Assembly (NCBI RefSeq): GCF_000332075.2
Contig: NZ_ALVU02000001.1
Span: 2,306,324-2,370,323, forward strand
Direction: 5' to 3'
DNA length: 64,000 nt
From: Synechocystis sp. PCC 7509
GTDB lineage: Bacteria; Cyanobacteriota; Cyanobacteriia; Cyanobacteriales; Chroococcidiopsidaceae
This document shows positions 38,178 through 48,869 of this stretch, piece by piece (within the stretch, counting starts at the first letter, position 1; each line of letters starts with the position of its first letter). The position numbers and the translations under genes are program-made. The notes under the pieces are model-generated. The model searched no databases and was not told the DNA's origin. It saw nothing but the letters and a program-made list of their open reading frames with translations.

Positions 38178-38530
38178 GATGTACTAATAAATCCTCTATT
38201 GCCGCTTTGTAGGGCTTGGAACCTCTGAATTCATAGCGTTTGTTAACGCAATACATTTAAGTTGCCACAATTAATTATTTTTTTCTCATAGTAAAATCAA
38301 AATATGTTAATTAGCGATCGCCACCCTGTCGAAGTGCTATCACTTGATTCTAATTCATAGGTGCTTATTTTGACAAACAATAAATAAAGTCAATTGCGAA
38401 TTTTTTAGTTTATATTGTCTAATCGCTTAGTATATAGTAATCCTAAATCAATTGTGAACGTTGTAGAGATAATGTTTACGAATCAAATAGGATTGCTATA
38501 TCTCTTAGAATGTATCTAAGTAAGTAAAAA
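38178..38530. other. Intergenic region with a fold-back repeat
   Basis: No gene is visible in this 353-bp AT-rich gap between the PP2C gene start and the pseudouridine synthase stop, both on the minus strand. It holds one HIP1 octamer near 38314 and the fold-back element at 38432-38501. The PP2C promoter should lie near 38180-38300. Confidence 0.6.
38432..38501. repeat. 70-bp fold-back (MITE-like) element
   Basis: ATATAGTAATCCTA at 38432-38445 pairs with TAGGATTGCTATAT at 38488-38501 with one G-T mismatch. The inner part GTGAACGTT/AATGTTTAC also pairs with two mismatches, so nearly the whole 70 bp folds into one stem. A lone copy of the right end (TAGGATTGCTATA) occurs at 52413-52425. It has no coding capacity, so it is a small dispersed repeat or MITE remnant. 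Confidence 0.7.
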
Positions 38531-39151
38531 CTATTTAAGCAAATCTTTGACTTCGTTTTCCGTAAGATTACGTAGACAACCTGGTTGTAAGTTATGTAAA
38601 GTCAATTGATTGATAGCGACTCTAACTAAACGTAAAGTAGGAAAGCCAACTTTAGCAGTCATGCGCCTTACTTGGCGGTTGCGTCCTTCAGTTAAAGTTA
38701 TTTCTAGCCAAGCTGTAGGAACATTTTTGCGAAACCGAATTGGGACATCTCGCTCTGGTAGGAGGGGTTCATCGGTTAATAGCTTGACAATAGCAGGACG
38801 AGTAAGGCGATCGCTTATCATAACTCCAGATTGCAATTGATTGATCGCATTAACATCAGGAATCCGTTCTACCTGCACCCAATAGGTGCGAGGATGTCCA
38901 AACTGAGGATGAGACAGACGGTGCTGCAATTGTCCGTTATCGGTCAATAACATTAGCCCTTCGCTGTCCCAATCCAAACGCCCTACCGGGTAAACATCTG
39001 CTACCGATATATAATCTTTTAACGTCCGCCTCTTGAAAAGTTTTGCGCCGGGAGACCCGGACGCGCAAACTTTCCGCTTTTCGCCGCTACTGTCGGTAAA
39101 CTGACTTAAAACGCCGTAGGGTTTATTAAACAAAATATATCGGTAACTCAT
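38531..39151 (-). CDS. rluE: RluE-type 23S rRNA pseudouridine synthase with in-frame repeat insertion
   Basis: A 206-aa member of the RsuA/RluB/RluE family without S4 domain. [11 protein letters not shown] begins the fold, [17 protein letters not shown] holds the catalytic Asp, and [12 protein letters not shown] is the RNA-binding motif; the architecture fits RluE, which modifies 23S rRNA (U2457 in E. coli). Between SSGEKR and TLKDYI lie 16 extra residues ([16 protein letters not shown]) encoded by a 48-bp palindromic repeat that keeps the frame. The insertion falls in a loop between early strands and is probably tolerated. Confidence 0.88.
   Translation of the reverse strand: MSYRYILFNKPYGVLSQFTDSSGEKRKVCASGSPGAKLFKRRTLKDYISVADVYPVGRLDWDSEGLMLLTDNGQLQHRLSHPQFGHPRTYWVQVERIPDVNAINQLQSGVMISDRLTRPAIVKLLTDEPLLPERDVPIRFRKNVPTAWLEITLTEGRNRQVRRMTAKVGFPTLRLVRVAINQLTLHNLQPGCLRNLTENEVKDLLK
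39026..39073. repeat. 48-bp palindromic repeat inserted in frame in rluE
   Basis: Within the insertion, AAAGTTTTGCGCCGGG (39037-39052) and CCCGGACGCGCAAACTTT (39056-39073) form an imperfect inverted repeat around AGA. The flanks read CCGC on both sides (short direct repeat), and removing 48 bp leaves the expected rluE frame SGEKR-TLKDY. It encodes [16 protein letters not shown] on the minus strand. Confidence 0.8.
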
Positions 39152-39157
39152 CAGTGT

Positions 39158-41254
39158 TTACGCCGCTTTTACTAAGCCGCTATGCTTGAGTAAAGGCTCA
39201 GTGCTGGGTTCGCGCCCTCGAAAAGCCTTAAATACTTCCATAGGGTGTTGGCTGCCGCCTAATGCTAATACTGTATCGCCAAAACGTTTTCCGGTGGATG
39301 CGATCGCCTCCTCTGAATCTAGCCCCGCTTCTTCAAAAGCCGCAAAAGCATCAGCACTCAAAACTTCCGCCCATTTGTAGCTGTAGTAGCCCGCAGCATA
39401 GCCGCCAGCGAAAATATGACCAAAAGCACATAAAAACGCATCTTCCGGTAGCGGTGGCAACACGGTATTAGTTTGGGCGATGCGGTTGCGGAAATCGTTG
39501 GCGCTTTCGCCTTTTCCTGGTTGGTAGCGGTGGTGCAGTTGAATGTCTACACTACTAAAGTAAACTTGTCTGAGCATGACACTACCGCTCATATAGTTTT
39601 TAGCCGCTACTAGCTTGTGGTAATAATGCTCTGGTAAAGCTTCCCCCGTTTCGTAGTGTTTTGCCATCCCCATTAAAGTTGGGTAGTGATAGCACCAGTT
39701 TTCCATAAACTGACTGGGCAATTCTACCGCGTCCCACTCAACATTGTTAATCCCAGAAGCATCGGCATAATCCACTTTAGTTAGCATATGCTGCAAACCG
39801 TGACCAAATTCATGAAATAGCGTTTCTACTTCACCAAAGGTCATTAAGCTAGGTTTGCCATCTACGGGGGGCGATTGGTTGCAAACTAAGTAAGCTACGG
39901 GTTTACGCAGAGTAGTTGTGCCATTTTCGGTAATTTTTGCTCTCCCCATACAATCATCCATCCAAGCACCGCCGCGCTTTTCGGCGGGACGGCTATAAGG
40001 GTCAAGATAAAAATGGGCGATTTCTGTACCTTTTTCGTCTGCTACTTGGAAATATCTAACATCTTCGTGCCAAACTGGGGCTTGACCGTCCGCCGCCGTG
40101 ATAGTTACGCCAAATAAGCGGTTGACTAAAGAAAACAAGCTTTCTAATACTTGCTCTAAAGGAAAGTAAGGGCGCAATTCTTCGGCGCTAAAGTCAAACT
40201 TTTCTTCGCGCTGGCGTTCTGACCAAAAACTAATATCCCAGTGTTTTAAGTCGCTATTGGCGGGGTTTTTGCTTGCTGCAAAAGCTTTTAATTCTTCTAA
40301 GTCTGTTTTAGCCGCTTCGTAGCTAGTCGCGCGTAATTCTTCTAGTAATGCCTCTACCGCTTCGACGCTGGGGGCCATTTTTCGCGCTAGACTCAATTCG
40401 GCAAAACTATCAAAACCTAGCAACGGAGCTTTTTCTTGGCGCAACTGTAAAATGCGTTCAATTAAGGGCGTATTATCTAATTCGCCACTAGATGCGCGAC
40501 TAATAAAAGCTTTGTAGACCTTTTCCCGTAAGTCGCTACGGGTGCTGTGCTGCATGAAAGGGCCAAAGCTGGGAAAATCTAGCGTAATCCGCCAAGGGCC
40601 GTTTTCTGGGGTGGCATTTTCTTGCCCAGCATCGCGGGCAGTTTGAGCCGCTAAACTAATTAAGCTAGGGGGTAAACCATCAATTTCTTCTTTTGTAGTC
40701 AAATCCAAGCTAAAAGCTTTGGTTGCATCCAAAACGTGGTTAGAGAATTTAGTCGAAAGCTCGCCTAATTCTAGTTGGATAGTATTAAAACGCTCTCTTT
40801 TTTCTCCTTCTAAGCCAATTCCCGATAGTTCGGCATCTTTAATTGCTGCTTCCACAATCCGTTTTTGGGCGGGTTCTAATTTATCCCAATCTTGGCTAGA
40901 GTGCAGTGCTTTGAAGGCGTTGTAAATGGGTTGACTTTGACTGAGTTTGTTAAAAAATTGGATAACTTGCGGTTGGACGCTTTCGTAAGAAACGCGCAAT
41001 TCGGGGCTATTTTTGACACCCATTAGATGTCCTACTATACCCCAACTCCAAGTTAAGCGATCGCTTAATCGGTCTAAGGGTTCTACTAAGCCGCTCCAAG
41101 TAGGCTGTACTTTAGCTTCTAACTCTGTAAGTTCTTGGTCTACTTGCGCCAATAACTGGGTCATTGCGGGGACAATCTGCTCTGGCTTAATTTCGGCAAA
41201 AGGTGGCAATCCCTTACCGATTAGCAATGGATTTTCAGTAGTGGTTGTACTCAT
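39158..41254 (-). CDS. prlC: M3-family zinc metallopeptidase (oligopeptidase A)
   Basis: A 698-aa cytoplasmic oligopeptidase. The zinc site is FHEFGHGLQHML near residues 475-485, with the downstream Glu in NNVEWDAVELPSQFMENW. The N-terminal helical region and total length match oligopeptidase A/PrlC, which degrades short peptides including cleaved signal peptides. C-terminal GGYAAGYYSYKWAEVLSADAF is the substrate-binding block of M3 peptidases. It stops 6 bp before rluE starts, on the same strand, so the two may be cotranscribed. Confidence 0.93.
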   Translation of the reverse strand: MSTTTTENPLLIGKGLPPFAEIKPEQIVPAMTQLLAQVDQELTELEAKVQPTWSGLVEPLDRLSDRLTWSWGIVGHLMGVKNSPELRVSYESVQPQVIQFFNKLSQSQPIYNAFKALHSSQDWDKLEPAQKRIVEAAIKDAELSGIGLEGEKRERFNTIQLELGELSTKFSNHVLDATKAFSLDLTTKEEIDGLPPSLISLAAQTARDAGQENATPENGPWRITLDFPSFGPFMQHSTRSDLREKVYKAFISRASSGELDNTPLIERILQLRQEKAPLLGFDSFAELSLARKMAPSVEAVEALLEELRATSYEAAKTDLEELKAFAASKNPANSDLKHWDISFWSERQREEKFDFSAEELRPYFPLEQVLESLFSLVNRLFGVTITAADGQAPVWHEDVRYFQVADEKGTEIAHFYLDPYSRPAEKRGGAWMDDCMGRAKITENGTTTLRKPVAYLVCNQSPPVDGKPSLMTFGEVETLFHEFGHGLQHMLTKVDYADASGINNVEWDAVELPSQFMENWCYHYPTLMGMAKHYETGEALPEHYYHKLVAAKNYMSGSVMLRQVYFSSVDIQLHHRYQPGKGESANDFRNRIAQTNTVLPPLPEDAFLCAFGHIFAGGYAAGYYSYKWAEVLSADAFAAFEEAGLDSEEAIASTGKRFGDTVLALGGSQHPMEVFKAFRGREPSTEPLLKHSGLVKAA

Positions 41255-41396
41255 AAGCTAATTAATGTTTATCCTTTTTTCTATTGTTACTGTTTCCGAA
41301 AAATACCTGTTTAGTAATTACCGTCAATACATTTAACAGCATTACAAATTCTAGGTTATACTAATTAAAACGTAGTCGTTATGAGTTTATTATATT

Positions 41397-42764
41397 ATGG
41401 CAGATAACACCACAGAAAATCTAGTAATTATTGGTTCAGGCCCGGCGGGTTATACGGCGGCGATATATGCAGCTAGAGCAAACTTGAAACCATTAGTATT
41501 TGAGGGTTTTCAAGCGGGAGGATTGCCAGGGGGTCAGTTGATGACGACGACGGAAGTTGAGAACTTTCCAGGATTTCCCCAAGGGATTACTGGACCCGAA
41601 TTAATGGATAACATGAAGGCTCAAGCCGAGCGTTGGGGAGCGGAACTATATACAGAAGATGTAATTTCTGTAGACTTTAGCCAGCGTCCTTTTGTGGTGC
41701 GTTCGGAGGAGCGGGAAGTTAAAGCCCATAGTATTGTAATTGCTACGGGAGCGACGGCAAAAAGATTAGGTTTACCCGGAGAACATCAGTTTTGGAGTCG
41801 GGGAATTTCCGCTTGTGCAATTTGTGATGGTGCTACGCCAATATTTCATCGCGCTGAATTAGCGGTAATTGGTGGCGGCGATTCGGCGGCGGAAGAATCA
41901 ATTTATTTGACTAAGTACGGCGATACAGTAAATATGCTGGTGCGTGGGGACAAAATGCGCGCTAGTAAAGCGATGCAAGACCGCGTATTGAGCAATCCCA
42001 AAATTACCGTCCATTGGAATAGCGAAGTTGTAGATGTGTTTGGAAATGACAAGCACATGGAAGGAGTAAAAATTCGTAACCTTAAAACCAATGAGGAAAA
42101 GGATTTACACGTTAAAGGATTATTTTATGCCGTCGGTCATAAGCCAAATACCGATTTATTTAAAGGGCAATTAGAACTAGACGATGTTGGTTACATTGTC
42201 ACTAAGCCGGGTTCAGTAGAAACTAGCGTTGAAGGCGTATTTGCGGCGGGAGATGTGCAAGACCATGAGTTTCGCCAAGCAATAACGGCGGCGGGAACAG
42301 GCTGTATGGCGGCAATGTTGGCGGAAAGGTGGTTGTCGGTGAATGATTTACTGCAAGAATTTCATCAAGTACCAGCAACGGCAAATAATGAGTTAGAGCA
42401 TGAAGCCCAAAAGCCAAGTACAGAATCACAGGAGTTTAACGTACAGGCTACACGCCATGAAGGAGGCTATGCTTTACGTAAATTATTCCATGATAGCGAT
42501 CGCTTGTTAATAGTTAAATACGTTTCCCCTGGTTGTGGCCCTTGTCATACCTTGAAACCGATTTTGAACAAAGTAGTTGATGAATTTGATGGTCAGATTC
42601 ACTTTGTAGAGATTGATATTGAAAAAGACCGAGATATTGCCGAAAACGCTGGAGTTAATGGTACGCCAACGATTCAATTGTTTAAGAATAAGGAATTATT
42701 GGTTGAATCTAAAGGTATCAAGCCAAAAAGTCAATATCGCCAGTTAGTAGAAAGTCATTTGTAA
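41397..42764 (+). CDS. ntrC (NTRC): NADPH-thioredoxin reductase C (thioredoxin reductase-thioredoxin fusion)
   Basis: A 455-aa fusion. The N-terminal flavoprotein part (~1-315) has the FAD motif [16 protein letters not shown], the redox CAICDG pair and NADPH motif [16 protein letters not shown] linker (~316-350) leads to a thioredoxin domain with active site [12 protein letters not shown] and the cis-Pro in GTPTIQLF. This is the NTRC architecture of cyanobacteria and chloroplasts, which reduces 2-Cys peroxiredoxins with NADPH. It is not the nitrogen regulator also called NtrC. It diverges from prlC with a 142-bp gap. Confidence 0.93.
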   Translation: MADNTTENLVIIGSGPAGYTAAIYAARANLKPLVFEGFQAGGLPGGQLMTTTEVENFPGFPQGITGPELMDNMKAQAERWGAELYTEDVISVDFSQRPFVVRSEEREVKAHSIVIATGATAKRLGLPGEHQFWSRGISACAICDGATPIFHRAELAVIGGGDSAAEESIYLTKYGDTVNMLVRGDKMRASKAMQDRVLSNPKITVHWNSEVVDVFGNDKHMEGVKIRNLKTNEEKDLHVKGLFYAVGHKPNTDLFKGQLELDDVGYIVTKPGSVETSVEGVFAAGDVQDHEFRQAITAAGTGCMAAMLAERWLSVNDLLQEFHQVPATANNELEHEAQKPSTESQEFNVQATRHEGGYALRKLFHDSDRLLIVKYVSPGCGPCHTLKPILNKVVDEFDGQIHFVEIDIEKDRDIAENAGVNGTPTIQLFKNKELLVESKGIKPKSQYRQLVESHL

Positions 42765-42812
42765 TATCGGCAGCACAAAATCTTGCGGACTTCAAGATAA
42801 GACCCTTTTGCA

Positions 42813-42868
42813 GGGGGTTTGGGGGAGGCAACTCGTCCCCCAATGGGGGGTCTGCCCCCCAAACCCCC
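42813..42868. repeat. G/C-rich inverted repeat downstream of NTRC
   Basis: GGGGGTTTGGGGG at 42813-42825 is exactly inverted at 42856-42868 (CCCCCAAACCCCC). Between them, CCCCCAATGGGGGG forms a second small hairpin. The G-runs could also form a G-quadruplex. It lies 49 bp after the NTRC stop and 105 bp before the ABC permease start, so it may separate two transcripts. Its composition is unlike the surrounding AT-rich spacer. Confidence 0.75.
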
Positions 42869-42972
42869 CATTTCTTGGTTTTTCTTAAAAAGTAATCGGA
42901 TTGAATTAGCTTCCCAAATCCTGTATATTTGCGACACGCCCAAGCCGCAAATACTACTGCAATTTAATTTAT

Positions 42973-43872
42973 ATGACTGCCACCAAACGCAAGCTACCCA
43001 ACATTTTTTCCTCGGCGGCGCGTCCTAGTATTTCCCAGCGATTAATGCTGATAGGCTTAGTTATGAGCCTATTTTTTTTGTTAATAGCTCTATTTGGTTC
43101 GGTGTTTCAGGGTTGGGGATGGTTGCAAAACCCCTCCGAGTCGCTAAGTAATCCAATTCACGAACCGCCGTCAATTAGTCACTTTTTTGGCACAAGCCAG
43201 CAAGGTTATGATGTATTTTCCCGGACTTTATTCGGTACGCAAGCTGCTTTACAAGTAGTGATTTTGGCAACGGTGCTGAGTGTCGTAATTGGCGTTCCTT
43301 TGGGACTTGTGAGCGGTTATATTGGCGGCAGACTTGATCGCATATTATTATTTTTAATGGATACTATCTATACGCTGCCAGGACTATTGCTATCAGTGAC
43401 TTTGGCTTTTGTTGTGGGTAGAGGTATCTTAAATGCGGCGATCGCCATTAGTATTGCATACATACCCCAATATTATCGAGTTGTGCGCAATCATACGGTC
43501 AGCGTCAAAACCGAGCTTTTTATTGAAGCAGCGCAATCAATGGGGGCTTCTACTTGGCGGATACTATCGCGCTACTTGTTTTTAAATGTAATTGCCAGCG
43601 TTCCGGTATTATTTACCCTAAATGCGGCGGATGCGATTTTAACTTTGGGTGGCTTGGGCTTTTTGGGGTTAGGATTGCCCGAACAAGTACCAGAATGGGG
43701 TCACGATTTGCGTCAAGCACTAGAAGCTTTACCTACAGGTATTTGGTGGACGGCGTTATTTCCAGGATTAGCAATGACTTTAATGGTTGTTGGTTTGTCT
43801 TTGGTGGGAGAGGGATTAAATGATTTCATTAATCCCCGGTTGCGGAAAGAAAATAGTAATTTTGTACCTTAA
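42973..43872 (+). CDS. ABC transporter permease (DppC/OppC-like)
   Basis: A 299-aa inner-membrane protein with about six helices. The N-terminal OppC_N-like helix (LMLIGLVMSLFFLLIALFGSV) is followed by a periplasmic loop with FGTSQQGYDVFSRTLFGTQ and the EAA loop EAAQSMGASTWRILSRYLFL that contacts the ATPase. The family imports peptides or nickel. No ATPase, second permease or binding protein is encoded nearby, so it is an orphan subunit whose partners lie elsewhere. Its stop overlaps the ROK kinase ATG (TAATG), implying translational coupling. Confidence 0.88.
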   Translation: MTATKRKLPNIFSSAARPSISQRLMLIGLVMSLFFLLIALFGSVFQGWGWLQNPSESLSNPIHEPPSISHFFGTSQQGYDVFSRTLFGTQAALQVVILATVLSVVIGVPLGLVSGYIGGRLDRILLFLMDTIYTLPGLLLSVTLAFVVGRGILNAAIAISIAYIPQYYRVVRNHTVSVKTELFIEAAQSMGASTWRILSRYLFLNVIASVPVLFTLNAADAILTLGGLGFLGLGLPEQVPEWGHDLRQALEALPTGIWWTALFPGLAMTLMVVGLSLVGEGLNDFINPRLRKENSNFVP

Positions 43873-44783
43873 TGAGCAATATGGGTAATGTTGATATAGA
43901 GTCTCAAGTAATTGGGATTGATTTAGGTGGTACGGCAATTAAATTGGGGCGATTTACAGCCGATGGTACTTGCTTGCAGTCATTAAGCGTTGCTACACCT
44001 CAACCAGCGACACCAAGCGCCGTTGTTGAAGCTATCTTAGACGCGATTTCCTTAATTGACCCCCAAGGATATAGTAAAGCGATTGGTGTTGGCACTCCAG
44101 GAGCCGTTGATGTAACCGGACGCATTGCGGTAGTGGCAATTAATCTATCTAATTGGCACAATGTCCCCTTAGCGGACTTGTTAGAAGCTAAATTAAACTT
44201 GCCTACACTTCTAGCCAATGATGCCAATTGTGCGGGTTTAGGGGAATATTGGCTAGGTGCAGGGAAACAGTTTCAAAACTTAATTCTAATTACCCTCGGT
44301 ACGGGAGTAGGTGGGGCGATTATTCTTGATGGTAAATTGTTTACCGGACATCGCGGCGCGGCGGGAGAATTGGGATTAATTACTTTAAATCCTGATGGTC
44401 ATAGATGTAATAGCGGCAATCAAGGTTCTTTAGAGCAATATGCTTCAGCCCCAGCTATTCGCCGCCGTACAGGTTTAGAACCTTCTCAGTTGGGCGAATT
44501 AGCAAGTTCTGGTGACGAAAAAGCCTTAACTTTTTGGCAAGAATATGGCAAGGACTTAGGGGCAGGAGTTGCAAGTTTAATTTATATTTTGACACCAGAA
44601 GCGATCGCAATTGGCGGCGGTGTATGCGCTAGTTTTGAATTTTTCTTACCTTCTATGCAAGCAGAGATTGAACGCCGGGTTTTGCCTAGTTCCCGTGCGG
44701 GTTTGCAGATACTCAGGGCGCAACTAGGCAATAAGGCCGGAATGGTAGGCGCGGCTAAATTGGCTTGGTCTTTATTACCGTAG
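43872..44783 (+). CDS. ROK-family sugar kinase (glucokinase-like) lacking the zinc site
   Basis: A 303-aa ROK kinase. The phosphate loop is IGIDLGGTAIKLGRF, ANDANCAGLGEYW holds the catalytic Asp, and TLGTGVGGAIILDG binds ATP. The ROK zinc site (His, Cys, Cys, Cys in Mlc-type proteins) is mostly lost: GELGLI replaces GELGH, and CNSGNQGSLE replaces CxCGxxGCxE, leaving one of four ligands. The family phosphorylates glucose or related sugars; there is no N-terminal helix-turn-helix, so it is not a repressor. It is coupled to the upstream permease. Confidence 0.85.
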   Translation: MSNMGNVDIESQVIGIDLGGTAIKLGRFTADGTCLQSLSVATPQPATPSAVVEAILDAISLIDPQGYSKAIGVGTPGAVDVTGRIAVVAINLSNWHNVPLADLLEAKLNLPTLLANDANCAGLGEYWLGAGKQFQNLILITLGTGVGGAIILDGKLFTGHRGAAGELGLITLNPDGHRCNSGNQGSLEQYASAPAIRRRTGLEPSQLGELASSGDEKALTFWQEYGKDLGAGVASLIYILTPEAIAIGGGVCASFEFFLPSMQAEIERRVLPSSRAGLQILRAQLGNKAGMVGAAKLAWSLLP

Positions 44784-44830
44784 AGACGTTGCACGATTAT
44801 TGTAGAGACGTTGTACCGCAACGTCTCTAC
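44780..44830. repeat. Palindromic repeat copy 3 plus a half copy
   Basis: A half copy GTAGAGACGTTGCA starts at 44780 and contains the ROK kinase stop codon. A complete inverted repeat follows at 44802-44830: GTAGAGACGTTG, loop TACCG, CAACGTCTCTAC. It lies between convergent genes, 7 bp before the end of pyrG, and belongs to the family seen at 14465 and 31641. Confidence 0.85.
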
Positions 44831-44837
44831 CCAACGC

Positions 44838-46481
<1,644 letters not shown>

Positions 46482-46605
46482 TTAGCCGTAAAAACAATTA
46501 TAGAAATCCACCCCGTTAATTGTGCCACAATACTCGCTGTTAGCTTTTGTCGGGAAAAGTAATCGCATCAATGGCAATATCATAAATATCTATTACTATT
46601 TTGGC

Positions 46606-48351
46606 GTGAGAAAACTTTTAGGATCGGCATTATTCGGGATAGTTTCCATGACATCCCCGGCGTTAGCACAACAAGCATTAACGGTGGTTTATCCTCCTTC
46701 TGAACATCAAACTACCGCTAACCAAATATTTTTGATTGGTACAGCGCCAAAGGGCGAAGTATTAGTAAATGGTAAACCTATCAACCGCAGTCCGGCGGGA
46801 CATTTTGCCCCTAGTTTCCCGTTAAAAGTGGGAGATAATTTATTTACTTTGCGCTACCAAAACCAGCAGTTAGAAATTAAAGTTAAACGCTTATCTACCA
46901 TTCAATCGCCGCCAAAAGGATTAGCTTTTGCACTCGATTCTCTAACGCCATCGGTAGATATAGCAAGGCTTCCAGGGGAAATTATTTGTTTTGGAGCGAT
47001 CGCGCCCGTCAATGCCAAGGTTAGTATAAACTTAGCTAGTCAAACTATTGCTTTACTTCCCCAATCCCAAAATGTCCAACTACCGCCCAATTGGGCGGCG
47101 CTGACAGAGCAAAACCGACCGATTACAGCATCGGTCGCCGGGAAGTACAAGGGGTGTACAACGGCTTTGCAACCCGCTAGTTTAGGATTACCAGAATTTC
47201 AGCTAACTATTGATGGCAAAACAACAAAGCAGCTAGGTAAAGGTAAAATAACCATCCTTTCCCCCTTACAGCTAGAAGTTGCCGAAGTTACAGCCGTTTC
47301 TGGGGTAGCGCGGACGGGTGCGAGTACCGATAATTCTCGGCTTACTCCTTTACCCAAAGGGACGCAGGCGACAATTACCGCCAAAGAGGGAGAATGGTTA
47401 CGTTTAGATTATGGCGGTTGGATTAATAGTAAAGAAACCCGGATTTTAAAAGGTGTAACGCCGCCTACTTCAATTATTCGTAGCGTCCGCGCTCGTCAAG
47501 TAGCGGGAGCAACAGAAATCGTATTTCCTTTGCAAGTACCCGTACCTGTAAGCGTCCAACAAGGTGAAAAATCTTTTACCCTAACCCTCTACAACACTAC
47601 CGCCGAAACTGATATTATCCGCTTAGATGATGACCCGCTAATTTCTCGCCTAGATTGGCAACAGGTGGCTACTAAACAGGTGCAATATACCTTTAACCTC
47701 AAAAATGATCAACAGTGGGGTTACAAGCTCAGATACGACGGTACGAGCTTAGTTTTAACTATGCGTCATCCACCAAAAAAGGGACAAGAAACCCCACTTA
47801 AAGGGATTAAAATTTTGCTCGATCCCGGTCATGGTGGTAAGGAATTAGGTTCAAGAGGCCCCACAGGTTATCCCGAAAAAGATATTAATTTGTTGATGTC
47901 TAAGCTAGTGCGATCGCATTTAATCGCCAAAGGCGCAACAGTATATATGACGCGGGAAGCAGATATTGATGTTGGTTTGGGCGATCGCGTGGCAATGATT
48001 GATAAACTAGAACCGGCGATCGCTCTTTCTATCCACTACAACGCTTTACCTGATAGCGGCGATGCTATAAACACTAAAGGAATAGCTACTTTTTGGTACA
48101 ACGCCCAAGCCCACAGTTTAGCTTTATTTATGCATAATTATTTAGTCAAAAAGCTGGCTCGTCCTTCCTACGGCGTGTACTGGAATAATTTAGCCTTAAC
48201 TCGTCCCACTGCTGCGCCTTCAGTGTTGCTAGAACTAGGTTTTATGATTAATCCCAACGAGTTTGAGTGGATTACTAACGCGCAAGAACAACAATTATTA
48301 GCAACAACAATTTCCGATGGTGTAACCGAGTGGTTTGACGTTAACCAATAA
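46606..48351 (+). CDS. N-acetylmuramoyl-L-alanine amidase (AmiC type)
   Basis: I choose the GTG at 46606, which gives a proper signal peptide (MRKLLGSALFGIVSMTSPALAQQ); the longer frame from a GTG at 46522 precedes it with 28 hydrophilic and aromatic residues. The exported 581-aa protein has an N-terminal β-rich region (AMIN/SH3-like, ~25-390) and a C-terminal amidase_3 domain: LLDPGHGGKELGS, EKDINL, LSIHYNALPD and LLELGFMINPNEF, containing the zinc His/Glu residues. It cleaves the bond between muramic acid and the peptide stem and is needed for cell separation. It diverges from pyrG. Confidence 0.9.
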   Translation: MRKLLGSALFGIVSMTSPALAQQALTVVYPPSEHQTTANQIFLIGTAPKGEVLVNGKPINRSPAGHFAPSFPLKVGDNLFTLRYQNQQLEIKVKRLSTIQSPPKGLAFALDSLTPSVDIARLPGEIICFGAIAPVNAKVSINLASQTIALLPQSQNVQLPPNWAALTEQNRPITASVAGKYKGCTTALQPASLGLPEFQLTIDGKTTKQLGKGKITILSPLQLEVAEVTAVSGVARTGASTDNSRLTPLPKGTQATITAKEGEWLRLDYGGWINSKETRILKGVTPPTSIIRSVRARQVAGATEIVFPLQVPVPVSVQQGEKSFTLTLYNTTAETDIIRLDDDPLISRLDWQQVATKQVQYTFNLKNDQQWGYKLRYDGTSLVLTMRHPPKKGQETPLKGIKILLDPGHGGKELGSRGPTGYPEKDINLLMSKLVRSHLIAKGATVYMTREADIDVGLGDRVAMIDKLEPAIALSIHYNALPDSGDAINTKGIATFWYNAQAHSLALFMHNYLVKKLARPSYGVYWNNLALTRPTAAPSVLLELGFMINPNEFEWITNAQEQQLLATTISDGVTEWFDVNQ

Positions 48352-48869
48352 TTTTCTTGACGTGCTGCCTTATTTTGGTTACAACCGATTCAAAACTCCA
48401 AAACAAAAACATGGTTTTGATAAATTATGCCCAAGCACCCCAAATCGCAAAAGTAATCCCAGGATCTTGGATATTGAGAAACATTGTCCGACCATCGGGA
48501 GAAAAGCAAACTCCACAAAGTTCTGAACTGTTGAGGGCGTTTCGAGCAAACTGATACAGTTCTCCTTGAGAATTAACGCCAACAATGCGATCGCTACCTT
48601 CTCCATCTTCGCACAAGAATAAATCGCCAGCCGGTGACAAAGTGACATTATCTGGGCTTTCTAGTACCGTTCCACTGTTTGGCTCTACAAATAGCTCAAT
48701 AGTACCGCCATCAATTGCCTTTTTCCCAGGAATATAGCGCCAAACTTGTCCTTTTTGAGCCGCACCGCCATTAGTGCAGGTAAAGTACACTTCGCCATTG
48801 CCATAAATTATTCCTTCCCCACGCGAAAACTGAGCCGCCCCTTTATTAAAACCTTCAACTCTTACAGTA

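Noticed and set aside
46522-46605. Longer amidase start
   Set aside because: It would bury the signal peptide behind 28 unrelated residues; GTG 46606 gives a standard exported protein.
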